A stretch of 9,436 bases of DNA from an uncultured Bacteroidales bacterium (lineage in GTDB: Bacteria; Bacteroidota; Bacteroidia; Bacteroidales; P3): positions 1 through 9,436 of the forward strand of contig CAJOQB010000194.1 of NCBI GenBank assembly GCA_905236405.1, written 5' to 3'. Shown here one piece after another: positions 1-6,436 of this stretch (position 1 is the stretch's first letter; each line of letters begins with the position of its first letter). The translations under genes were made by a program, and so were the position numbers. The notes under the pieces are model-generated. The model saw only the letters and a list, made by a program, of their open reading frames with translations, searched no databases and was not told the origin of the DNA.

Positions 1-75
1 CGAACAGAGAAGTTAAGCCTTTCCTCGCCGATGATACTGCACTTGTTTGTGGAAAAGTAGGTCGCTGCCAATCTT
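1..75 (+). rRNA. rrf: 5S ribosomal RNA, 3' part (5' end outside window)
   Basis: The first bases match the conserved 5S core: CGAACAGAGAAGTTAAGCC corresponds to the CCGAACUCAGAAGUGAAAC region of E. coli 5S, followed by the GCCGATGATACTGC element and the GAAAAGTAGGTCGCTGCC segment near the 3' end. By alignment with E. coli 5S, roughly the first 40-45 nt are missing to the left of the window. The 3' boundary is estimated at about 75 from the closing helix and could be off by a few bases. A strong terminator follows at once, so this is probably the last gene of an rRNA operon. The 16S and 23S genes would lie outside the window. Confidence 0.93.
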
Positions 76-81
76 ATCAAG

Positions 82-111
82 GGGAGTCAAATAATTGGCT
101 CCCTTTTTTTT
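82..111 (+). terminator. Intrinsic terminator after 5S rRNA
   Basis: A 9-bp stem pairs 82-90 (GGGAGTCAA) with 95-103 (TTGGCTCCC) and contains one G-U pair. It closes a 4-nt loop and is followed by a run of eight T at 104-111. This is a textbook rho-independent terminator for the rRNA transcript. On the minus strand the hairpin is not followed by a U tract, so it is probably one-directional. Confidence 0.92.
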
Positions 112-162
112 GTATTACGGACTGATGTCTGGAACACCTGATTGCGATTATTGTTTGTATAG

Positions 163-513
163 TTATTTGAATAACAAATTGTCAATGCCTTGTTTTATGC
201 CAGCAAGCAACTGTACAATACCGCAGAAGAGCGAGAATAGGATGAATTCGCCAAGACCAATAAAGAAAATCCCTATATTCTTCTCAGATAGGCTAAGCAC
301 TACTGAAGATAGTAAGGCAATAAAACTTAATATTAGAATAATCGTGGCGTAAGTATGCCAACCACTACGTTCAACGAATATAGCCTTTTTTTCTTGTTTT
401 TGATCAACTGATTTGTTGACATCATGCAGTGGAGTTCCACAAAATGGACATTTTTCAAATTTGTTGCTAACTTCTTTCCCACAGAGTTTGTTTGGACATA
501 ATACGGTATTCAT
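163..513 (-). CDS. Zinc-ribbon two-helix membrane protein, function unknown
   Basis: The protein has 116 residues starting from the ATG at 513. The frame is open further upstream to 591, but that extension runs into the structured RNA at 562-752, and the zinc ribbon begins right after the ATG chosen here. Residues 6-25 carry four cysteines as C-x4-C and C-P-x2-C pairs (C6, C11, C22, C25), a zinc-ribbon pattern. A charged linker (about 30-50) follows, then two hydrophobic segments (about 54-75 and 81-103) that should span the inner membrane and leave the ribbon in the cytoplasm. Small zinc-ribbon-plus-membrane proteins are common and mostly uncharacterised, and I cannot assign a function. The gene converges on the 5S terminator. 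I see no clear promoter in 514-560, so it may be read through from the RNA promoter at 759-789. Confidence 0.75.
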   Translation of the reverse strand: MNTVLCPNKLCGKEVSNKFEKCPFCGTPLHDVNKSVDQKQEKKAIFVERSGWHTYATIILILSFIALLSSVVLSLSEKNIGIFFIGLGEFILFSLFCGIVQLLAGIKQGIDNLLFK

Positions 514-561
514 AGTTATTATGTTTTTGCTTTGCCCTTCCGCACCCCGTTGAGCAATAAT

Positions 562-752
562 TACAAACGAAAGCGTGGTGCCGTGTACCACTTCCCCGAA
601 TGGAGGTCTTGAGAATTACCCTGAAAAGAAGAAATGGAAACAGCCCACGCTATACACGCGAGGCCGTCATACCATTCTTGCTTTTCATAGAAGTTTCTCA
701 AGTTTCCATTCGCAAGACGAAGATACAACGCTTCGTGATTTCCTTCTGAAAT
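562..752 (-). ncRNA. ssrS: Probable 6S RNA (Bacteroidales-type)
   Basis: The minus strand folds into one long interrupted rod. Paired blocks, in plus coordinates, are 736-728 with 567-576, 727-722 with 584-589, 712-705 with 597-604, 702-695 with 608-615, 687-681 with 622-628, 679-672 with 629-637, 667-662 with 640-645, and an apical 660-658 with 648-650. Internal loops and bulges separate them. The length of about 190 nt, the closing stem and the interior bubbles fit 6S RNA, which mimics an open promoter and binds housekeeping RNA polymerase. As I recall, the Bacteroidales-1 RNA family has been reassigned as 6S. A consensus promoter places the start near 752. The 3' end is estimated just past the closing stem, and I see no U-rich terminator, so it may be processed. 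The structured-RNA call is strong; the 6S identity rests on shape, length and memory of the family. Confidence 0.78.
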
Positions 753-758
753 CGACTG

Positions 759-789
759 CAAAAGTACTACATTTATTTTAATTGACAAA
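759..789 (-). promoter_or_regulatory. Bacteroidetes-type promoter for the 6S-like RNA
   Basis: Read on the minus strand, TTTG at 789-786 is followed after 19 nt by TACTTTTG at 766-759. This matches the Bacteroidetes sigma-ABfr consensus (TTTG, 19-21 nt, TAnnTTTG) exactly. The predicted start site is about 7 nt further on, near 752, just before the closing stem of the RNA. The spacer is A/T-rich. The same transcript could extend into the zinc-ribbon gene at 513-163. Confidence 0.82.
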
Positions 790-894
790 AATAATTTTTA
801 AAACTGTGTGCAATTGGATATCATCTATTCCTTGAGGCAATAAAAAAGAATGTATGCCGTTCTTCACATACCTTTATATATATTATAGATAAAA

Positions 895-1161
895 GTGAAG
901 ATAAAGTCAGATGTGTTGTTGCGCGATGTGGCGGGCGAGAAAGCCCTTTTCCTCCAAGGCCGCAGGGTAGGGGAGACGACAAAGGTCGTCGCTCTGAATG
1001 CAACTTCTTTGTTGTTGTGGAACGAGTTGCATGAAAGGGAATTTGAGGTAGAGGATGTGGCTAAGGTGCTCGTTGACCATTATGTGGTGGGCCAGGCAAC
1101 CGCTATGGAGGATGCCAGACGTTGGGTGGCAACATTGACAGAAAACGGTTTAATAGAATGA
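895..1161 (+). CDS. PqqD-like (RRE-type) small protein
   Basis: An 88-residue protein starting at GTG 895; I see no in-frame ATG that gives a better start. It resembles the PqqD family. An N-terminal beta region (residues about 1-35) reads ..DVLLRDVAGEKALF.., followed by the family hallmark ..VALNATSLLLWNEL.. (about 33-45) and a helical winged-helix-like C-terminus containing VEDVAKVLVDHYVV and ending in a ..WVATLTENGLIE pattern. PqqD-like domains (RiPP recognition elements) bind leader peptides and present them to modifying enzymes. The stop overlaps the start of the kinase-like gene (ATGA at 1158-1161), so the two are translationally coupled. No precursor peptide or radical-SAM partner is visible, so the bound substrate is unknown. 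I find no convincing promoter upstream in 790-894. Confidence 0.82.
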   Translation: MKIKSDVLLRDVAGEKALFLQGRRVGETTKVVALNATSLLLWNELHEREFEVEDVAKVLVDHYVVGQATAMEDARRWVATLTENGLIE

Positions 1162-2027
1162 AGCAAGCGACATACCATATCGGTGGCATGTACCTCTCGA
1201 TGAGAGGGGGTGACACGCTGGAACGGTTGCATTCCTTGGTGGGAATGTCTCCTTTCCGTGTGAGTAGTTGTGAAGCTGACGAGTATGTCTGTCTTGACGA
1301 GGAGGTGGTTGTACCGTCGGATGCATTAGTGCTGTCACGGTTTGATTTCCAAGACGAGGAGGGGGATTGTACGTTTTGCAGAAGAGGGGATGACTATTAC
1401 TTTGCTATCGAGGGAAAGAATGAACAGGTGTCGTTGCACCACCGGAAAGATAGCCACTTGGTCTCCTGTTCGTCGACAGGTAAAGCTTCCTTCCTTCGCT
1501 ATATGATGTGGATGTCCTACTCTTTGCTTGCAATGCCTACTTTGGCGTCACCAATACACAGCTCGGTGCTGGTGCATCGGGGCGAGGCAGTACTCTTTCT
1601 TGGTGACTCGGGTATAGGCAAGAGCACCCACACCCGTTTGTGGGGTGAGCATATAGAGGATGTGCATCTGCTGAATGACGACAGCCCGATTGTTTTAGCT
1701 CGTCCCTATCACATAGAGGTTTATGGATCGCCATGGAGTGGCAAGACGGCTTGTTTCCATCAACGTTGCTTCCCAATTAGAGCGATAGTGCGTCTGTCGC
1801 AAGCTAAAGAAAACAAAATGGAGCGGCTGACGAAGAGAATGCTGGCTTTTGGTGCCTTGCATCCATCTCTACCTCCCTCGTTAGCACAGGACGAATACTA
1901 TGGCGACAAGATAGTGGCCATGGTCAACCGTTTAGTGGAAAAGGTCCCTGTCTACCATTTGTCTTGTTTACCCAATGTTGATGCCGCTCTGCTTTGTCAC
2001 TCGGTTATCTATCCTGAAAACGAATAA
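1158..2027 (+). CDS. HPr kinase-like P-loop protein
   Basis: The protein has 289 residues. The start at 1158 overlaps the preceding stop; an earlier in-frame ATG at 1122 would overlap that gene by 40 nt and is less likely. The C-terminal half looks like the HPr serine kinase/phosphatase fold: Walker A G-D-S-G-I-G-K-S-T at about 149-157, then L-L-N-D-D at 171-175, matching the acidic pair after the P-loop of HprK, and Y-G-S-P-W-S-G-K at 189-196. The N-terminal 130 residues show no clear motif. True HprK phosphorylates HPr of the sugar phosphotransferase system, but stand-alone HprK-like proteins beside PqqD-like genes are a separate group. Some in lasso-peptide clusters phosphorylate the peptide. 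I infer a kinase acting on a peptide or protein presented by the upstream PqqD-like protein; this is unproven. Confidence 0.82.
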   Translation: MKQATYHIGGMYLSMRGGDTLERLHSLVGMSPFRVSSCEADEYVCLDEEVVVPSDALVLSRFDFQDEEGDCTFCRRGDDYYFAIEGKNEQVSLHHRKDSHLVSCSSTGKASFLRYMMWMSYSLLAMPTLASPIHSSVLVHRGEAVLFLGDSGIGKSTHTRLWGEHIEDVHLLNDDSPIVLARPYHIEVYGSPWSGKTACFHQRCFPIRAIVRLSQAKENKMERLTKRMLAFGALHPSLPPSLAQDEYYGDKIVAMVNRLVEKVPVYHLSCLPNVDAALLCHSVIYPENE

Positions 2028-2033
2028 TCGCCC

Positions 2034-2807
2034 ATGGAACTACAACAGGCATATCAACTGGTCGTTGAGGCCATCAGGGAACAGGGCACGGTGCAGTTCC
2101 CTGTGCGTGGTCATAGCATGTGGCCGTTACTGGACGAGGGTGATATGGTCACTATTGTGCCGTTGGGTCGATCTGCCGAGGTGGGTGATGTGCTGCTTTT
2201 CTCTTATGAGCAGATGTTGATACTGCATCGTGTGGTAAAGGTGAAAGAAAGCGATGGAGTGCGTAGTTTGGTGATGCGGGGCGACAACAACGAGGATGTC
2301 GAGACGATTACAGAAAAGGATGTGATGGGCAGGATGTCGGCAGTGGTGCGTCGGAACGGAGGTTGGATAGAGAGCCAATCCGTGTGCTGGCGTTGGCGTT
2401 CACGTTGGATTTTGGCGATGCATCCTTTGCAATCTTGGGCACGCAGGTATTTCAACGTCGAGAAGCGAAGAAAAATGCTGCCGTGGTATTTCTTGCTGAT
2501 TGCCGTATTGATGTGGGCACCGTTGAACGGATTGGGAGTGCCGTTGGACAACTTTGTCTTCGGCATCCGACTGGATCATCTGCTTCATGCCTCGGTATAT
2601 ATTCCCTGCACATGGTTTCTTGCAACGGGGAAACATCAACAATATGGGTGGATTTGGTTGTTGGGTGTACTGGTGGGAGTGGTAACAGAGTTTGGCCAGT
2701 ATCTGCTTCCCTACCGTGGTTTTGACATTAACGATATGGTCGCAAATGCCATGGGTGTCTCGCTTGGATGGCTCCTTTGGGGGTTGCACAGAAAAGGGGT
2801 TGCCTAA
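2034..2807 (+). CDS. S26 signal-peptidase-like / VanZ-like fusion membrane protein
   Basis: 257 residues, starting 6 nt after the kinase-like gene. Residues about 18-115 form a signal-peptidase-like domain with the nucleophile motif R-G-H-S28-M-W-P, then L-H65-R-V-V and R-G-D84-N-N-x-D88. The His in place of the usual bacterial Lys makes this the Ser-His-Asp form seen in Sec11 and SipW-type enzymes. A basic linker (about 118-145) leads to a VanZ-like domain with four hydrophobic segments (about 148-165, 178-198, 203-224, 233-252) and the family pattern E-F-G-Q ... P-Y-R-x-F-D-I-N-D ... N-A-M-G. Usual S26 enzymes have N-terminal membrane anchors; here the anchor would be the C-terminal VanZ domain, so the peptidase domain precedes the first membrane segment. 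Likely role, inferred: cleavage of the substrate handled by the two upstream genes. Which side of the membrane the active site faces is not settled. Confidence 0.8.
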   Translation: MELQQAYQLVVEAIREQGTVQFPVRGHSMWPLLDEGDMVTIVPLGRSAEVGDVLLFSYEQMLILHRVVKVKESDGVRSLVMRGDNNEDVETITEKDVMGRMSAVVRRNGGWIESQSVCWRWRSRWILAMHPLQSWARRYFNVEKRRKMLPWYFLLIAVLMWAPLNGLGVPLDNFVFGIRLDHLLHASVYIPCTWFLATGKHQQYGWIWLLGVLVGVVTEFGQYLLPYRGFDINDMVANAMGVSLGWLLWGLHRKGVA

Positions 2808-2826
2808 ATATTTTCATTCATATTGG

Positions 2827-2856
2827 TTTGCGATTAATAAAAAAATTGTATTTTTG
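2827..2856 (+). promoter_or_regulatory. Bacteroidetes-type promoter for the glycosyltransferase gene run
   Basis: TTTG at 2827-2830 is followed after 18 nt by TATTTTTG at 2849-2856, which fits TAnnTTTG. The spacer is one nt shorter than the usual 19-21. The predicted start is near 2863, giving a leader of about 50 nt before the ATG at 2912. It lies in the 104-nt gap after the S26/VanZ gene, the only gap over 45 nt between plus-strand genes in the window, which supports a new transcription unit starting here. Confidence 0.72.
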
Positions 2857-2911
2857 TTTCTCCAAATTGGACGATGAGTCCGAGGAGATTATATATAAAG
2901 AAAGAATACAT

Positions 2912-3637
2912 ATGTCTGATTGTTTAGTAATTACACCGACCTATAACGAGAAGGAGAACATCGAAAACATCATTAGAAAAGTGTTTTCGCTCGACAAAGA
3001 GTTTGATATGCTGATTGTCGAGGACAACTCTCCTGACGGTACTGCCGACATAGTGAAACGTCTGATGCAGGAGTTCCCCAACCGCCTTTTTATCAAGGAG
3101 CGCAAAGGGAAATTGGGTCTCGGCACGGCATACTTGGACGGCTTCCGCTATGGTATGGAGCATGGCTATGACTATATGATAGAGATGGATGCCGACTTCT
3201 CGCACAATCCTGAGGATTTGCCCCGTCTTTACGAGGCATGTGCGTCAGGCAAGGGCGACGTGGTGGTGGGCTCGCGTTATGTCGACGGCAAGATAAGTGT
3301 GGTCAATTGGCCGATGGGTCGTCTGATGATGTCCTACTATGCTTCGGTATATGTGCGACTGGTGACGGGCATGAAGGTGATGGATTCCACTGCTGGATTT
3401 GTATGCTACAGCCGTCGTGTGTTTGAGAAACTGAAGTTCGACAAGGTGAAGTTTGTCGGTTATGCGTTCCAAATCGAAATGAAGTATACTGCCACCCGTT
3501 TGGGATTCAAGATATATGAGGTGCCCATCATCTTCACCGACCGTGTGCTGGGTGTTTCGAAAATGAGCATGAAGATTTTCAAAGAGGCGTTCTTTGGTGT
3601 CTTTAACCTGCGTTGCCGCAATTGGAAGAATTATTAA
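2912..3637 (+). CDS. DPM1-like polyprenol-phosphate glycosyltransferase (GT2)
   Basis: 241 residues from ATG 2912. The frame is open back to 2768, but that extension overlaps the previous gene and the promoter, while the GT2 fold begins directly with V-I-T-P-T-Y-N-E. Other GT2/DPM1 hallmarks are V-E-D-N-S-P-D-G-T at 36-44 (nucleotide binding), M-D-A-D-F-S-H at 92-98 (the DxD-like metal site), V-V-V-G-S-R-Y near 117-123, and D-S-T-A-G-F near 158-163. Length and motifs match the short soluble form of dolichyl/polyprenyl-phosphate mannose synthases, which move a sugar from a nucleotide donor to a lipid phosphate at the inner leaflet of the membrane. No C-terminal membrane helices are present. 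The sugar cannot be read from sequence. The stop is 19 nt before the peptidase gene, so the two probably share a transcript. Confidence 0.88.
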   Translation: MSDCLVITPTYNEKENIENIIRKVFSLDKEFDMLIVEDNSPDGTADIVKRLMQEFPNRLFIKERKGKLGLGTAYLDGFRYGMEHGYDYMIEMDADFSHNPEDLPRLYEACASGKGDVVVGSRYVDGKISVVNWPMGRLMMSYYASVYVRLVTGMKVMDSTAGFVCYSRRVFEKLKFDKVKFVGYAFQIEMKYTATRLGFKIYEVPIIFTDRVLGVSKMSMKIFKEAFFGVFNLRCRNWKNY

Positions 3638-3656
3638 TCAGCAAAATGTTACAGAA

Positions 3657-5813
3657 ATGACTAAGACGAAATATATCTTTTTGGCTGCCATCTTGATGGT
3701 GTGTGGCAGTGTCCCCGCTCAAAACAAGATGCTCAGTTCGAAGCAACTGATGAGCTACAACCTCTATCCTCGGATGGATGTGTCCAATGTCCAGTTTGTG
3801 GGCAACACCAACCAATATGTCTATAGCAAGGACACAGTACTATATTTGGGATACAAGGCCAAGGTGCATCCGTTCGTCTCACTCCACCAACTCAACAAAG
3901 CCGTACTGGCTGCAGGCAAGACGGAAATGAAGCGGTTCCCCAACATCAAGTTCTTAAACGACAAAGAGTTTGCTTTTGTTTCAGGAAAAGAGTATCTGAA
4001 ATACAATACCAAAACCCAGCAGGTGACCAAGCTGGTTAACTTGGCCAGTGGTTTGGAAAACGAGAACCTTGACATGGATCCTGTTCAGTACCATTATGCC
4101 TATACCATTGACAACAATCTGTATGTTGAGTATGGCAATGCTGTGGTGCAAGCTTCGTTTACCGACAACAACAAGGATATTGTCTATGGCCAGAGTGTTC
4201 ACCGCAATGAGTTTGGCATCGAAAAGGGTACTTTCTGGTCGCCCAAGGGCAACCGCATGGCGTTTTATCGGATGGATCAAAGCATGGTGACCGACTATCC
4301 GATGGTCAACACTGCCGCTCGCATTGCCGAGGCTAAGCCGTTCAAATATCCCATGGCAGGTATGAAGAGCCATGAGGTGACGGTGGGCATCTTCGATTGC
4401 AACACGGAGAAAACACTCTATTTGGAGACACGCAAGGACAACTCGGTGGCCGAAAGGGAAATGTTCCTCACCAACCTCACATGGAGTCCCGATGAACAGT
4501 ACCTTTATATCGCCAAGATTAACCGTGAACAGAACCATATGTGGATGGAACGCTATGATGTCACCACGGGGAAATTGGAAAAAGTGCTCTTCGAAGAGAC
4601 CGATTCTCGCTACACAGAACCCTGCGAGGGTCCTATCTTCCTCCCCAACAACCCTAACCAGTTCTTGTGGTACAGCCATCGAGATGGATACAAACACCTT
4701 TATTTATATAATACTGATGGCACGATGATCCGTCAAATGACACGCGGTGTGTATGAGGTGGAAGGTTTCATCTGCTTCGATAGCAAAGGCGAGAACTTCT
4801 TTATTTATGCCAACAAGGATAATCTCATTGGTCGTGCTGCCTACAAGGTGAACATCAAGACGGGTGCGATGACACCTATCACCAATACAGACGGCACCCA
4901 TACCGTCAGCGTCAGTGCCGACGGCACCCAATACATCGACCGCTACAGTGGTACGCTCACCACGTCGCGTTGCTATTTGAAAAACGCCAAAGGCACGGTG
5001 GCTACCATCTGCGAGGCCGAGAACCCCATGGCCGACTATGCTATGCCGGGCATCCAGATGGGTACCATCAAGGCTGCTGACGGTGTGACTGACCTTTACT
5101 ATCGCCTTATCACTCCTCCCAATATGAAGCAAGGAGAGAAATACCCCACTTTGGTTTACGTCTATGGTGGTCCCCATAGCCAGCTGGTTACTGACAGTTG
5201 GTTGGGTGGCGGCAATCTCTACTTCCTTTTCCTGGCTCAGCAGGGTTATGTGGTCTTTACTGTCGACAACCGTGGCACTGACAACCGAGGTTTCGAGTTC
5301 GAGAGTTGTACCCACCGCCATCTGGGCGAGATAGAGATGGCTGACCAAATGGAAGGTGTCAAGTTCCTCAAGACGCTTCCCTATGTCGACCAAGACCGTA
5401 TGGGTGTCGAGGGATGGAGCTTCGGTGGCTTTATGACCATCACCATGAAGCTGGCTCACCCCGAGGTGTTCAAGGTGGGTTGTGCCGGTGGTCCTGTCAT
5501 CGACTGGAAATGGTACGAAATTATGTACGGTGAGCGTTACATGGATATGCCCGACGAGAACCCCGAAGGCTACCGTCGCAGCTGTTTGGTCAACAAAGCA
5601 TCCGACCTCGAAGGTCGCCTGCTCGTCATCCATGGTGCTGAGGACAACACGGTGGTATGGCAGCATTCCATCGAGTTTGTCGAGGCGTGCATCAAGGCTG
5701 GCAAGCAAGTGGACTACTTCATCTATCCGCACCACGAGCATAATGTCCGCGGCACCGACCGTGTCCATCTTTATGAGAAGATGTTCGACTACTATGAGAC
5801 TTTCTTGAAATAG
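3657..5813 (+). CDS. Exported S9 family prolyl peptidase (DPP IV-like)
   Basis: 718 residues from ATG 3657, chosen because a signal peptide follows (K-T-K-Y, hydrophobic core, cleavage near A-Q at 21-22); the in-frame start at 3594 would overlap the glycosyltransferase. Residues about 25-480 form the beta-propeller (DPPIV_N) domain. The C-terminal alpha/beta-hydrolase carries the serine motif G-W-S588-F-G-G, the acid D663 in H-G-A-E-D-N, and H695 in H-H-E-H-N-V. S9 enzymes of this type remove short N-terminal peptides, usually after proline, from extracellular or periplasmic peptides, and feed amino-acid-fermenting Bacteroidetes. The length fits the family. The classic propeller E-E pair that holds the substrate N-terminus is not seen; the matching place reads H-R-N-E185-F. 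The enzyme may therefore be closer to a tripeptidyl peptidase than to DPP IV. Family assignment is firm, specificity is not. Confidence 0.92.
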   Translation: MTKTKYIFLAAILMVCGSVPAQNKMLSSKQLMSYNLYPRMDVSNVQFVGNTNQYVYSKDTVLYLGYKAKVHPFVSLHQLNKAVLAAGKTEMKRFPNIKFLNDKEFAFVSGKEYLKYNTKTQQVTKLVNLASGLENENLDMDPVQYHYAYTIDNNLYVEYGNAVVQASFTDNNKDIVYGQSVHRNEFGIEKGTFWSPKGNRMAFYRMDQSMVTDYPMVNTAARIAEAKPFKYPMAGMKSHEVTVGIFDCNTEKTLYLETRKDNSVAEREMFLTNLTWSPDEQYLYIAKINREQNHMWMERYDVTTGKLEKVLFEETDSRYTEPCEGPIFLPNNPNQFLWYSHRDGYKHLYLYNTDGTMIRQMTRGVYEVEGFICFDSKGENFFIYANKDNLIGRAAYKVNIKTGAMTPITNTDGTHTVSVSADGTQYIDRYSGTLTTSRCYLKNAKGTVATICEAENPMADYAMPGIQMGTIKAADGVTDLYYRLITPPNMKQGEKYPTLVYVYGGPHSQLVTDSWLGGGNLYFLFLAQQGYVVFTVDNRGTDNRGFEFESCTHRHLGEIEMADQMEGVKFLKTLPYVDQDRMGVEGWSFGGFMTITMKLAHPEVFKVGCAGGPVIDWKWYEIMYGERYMDMPDENPEGYRRSCLVNKASDLEGRLLVIHGAEDNTVVWQHSIEFVEACIKAGKQVDYFIYPHHEHNVRGTDRVHLYEKMFDYYETFLK

Positions 5814-5835
5814 ATTGCATAAGGTTTAAAGCAAT

Positions 5836-6411
5836 ATGAGACGCATCTTTCATCTTCTGACGTTATTCGTTGTATTGACGATGGCATCGCACTCGTTGAA
5901 GGCACAAAGCAACGAGGTGATGATCCTTTACAATGCAGCGTATGTGCATCAGAAAGCCTATCGTCCTAACGAGGCGATGAGGTGTCTGCGTCTTGCAATG
6001 CGTCTCGACAGTACCTTTATTCCAGCATACAACCTGATGGGTTACATCTACGAGGATGCCTATGTGCGGTACGACTCGGCGCTGATGACCTATCGCAAGT
6101 TGCTCGACATCGACAGCACTTATGCCAAGGCATACGTCAATATTGGCCATATATTCTTTTTGCAAAAGAAGTACGACGAGGCCATGCAGTGTAACGAGAA
6201 AGCCGTGGCCATCGATTCGACCTATGGCGACGCCTATTTCAACATTGGTTGGATATACAACATCCGTGGCAATTTGGAGAAGTCGATAGAATACATCTTT
6301 AGGGCGGCACAGTACGGGTCGCGTGAGGCCAAGGAGTTCCTCGACCGAAACGGTTACAACGACAACCTGCAAGAGGATTACAGCGAGGGCTTCAATGACG
6401 ACCCAAAGTAA
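5836..6411 (+). CDS. Exported tetratricopeptide-repeat protein
   Basis: 191 residues starting 22 nt after the peptidase gene. An N-terminal signal peptide (M-R-R, hydrophobic core, cleavage near residue 23 after S-L-K-A) sends it to the periplasm; there is no cysteine at the cleavage site, so it is not a lipoprotein. About four TPR units follow (roughly 27-60, 62-96, 97-130, 131-161). They show the W/Y-x2-G/A-Y pattern and repeated ends of the form A-x-x-x-D-S-T-x-x-x-A-Y (for example near 56, 92 and 126). The tail is acidic and probably disordered. TPR proteins bind partner proteins; the partner is unknown. Sharing a transcript with the peptidase may mean they work in the same compartment, but that is only inferred. 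Confidence 0.85.
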   Translation: MRRIFHLLTLFVVLTMASHSLKAQSNEVMILYNAAYVHQKAYRPNEAMRCLRLAMRLDSTFIPAYNLMGYIYEDAYVRYDSALMTYRKLLDIDSTYAKAYVNIGHIFFLQKKYDEAMQCNEKAVAIDSTYGDAYFNIGWIYNIRGNLEKSIEYIFRAAQYGSREAKEFLDRNGYNDNLQEDYSEGFNDDPK

Positions 6412-6436
6412 ATAACACATTTATTGAGTAGAAACT

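Noticed and set aside
95..352. Plus-strand open frame (85 codons) after the 5S gene
   Set aside because: It starts inside the terminator hairpin and lies antisense to the zinc-ribbon membrane protein, whose cysteine pattern and helices are convincing.
562..752. Reading the long inverted repeat as a mobile element or MITE
   Set aside because: No flanking target-site duplication is visible. The arms are interrupted in the way of an RNA rod, and a consensus promoter directly precedes it. Genome copy number could not be checked.
561..788. Short open frames on both strands across 561-788 (75 and 68 codons)
   Set aside because: They overlap the paired arms of the 6S-like RNA, and the minus-strand one starts inside the promoter. 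The RNA fold explains the sequence better than coding.
790..894. Promoter for the PqqD-like gene
   Set aside because: The nearest match to TAnnTTTG is TACCTTTA at 869-876, with one mismatch and no TTTG element at proper spacing, so it is too weak to annotate.
2768..2911. Upstream extension of the glycosyltransferase frame to 2768
   Set aside because: It would overlap the S26/VanZ gene and contain the promoter at 2827-2856; the GT2 fold begins right after the ATG at 2912.
4704..5768. Minus-strand open frame (354 codons) opposite the S9 peptidase
   Set aside because: Antisense shadow of a gene with intact catalytic motifs; the translation shows no domain features.
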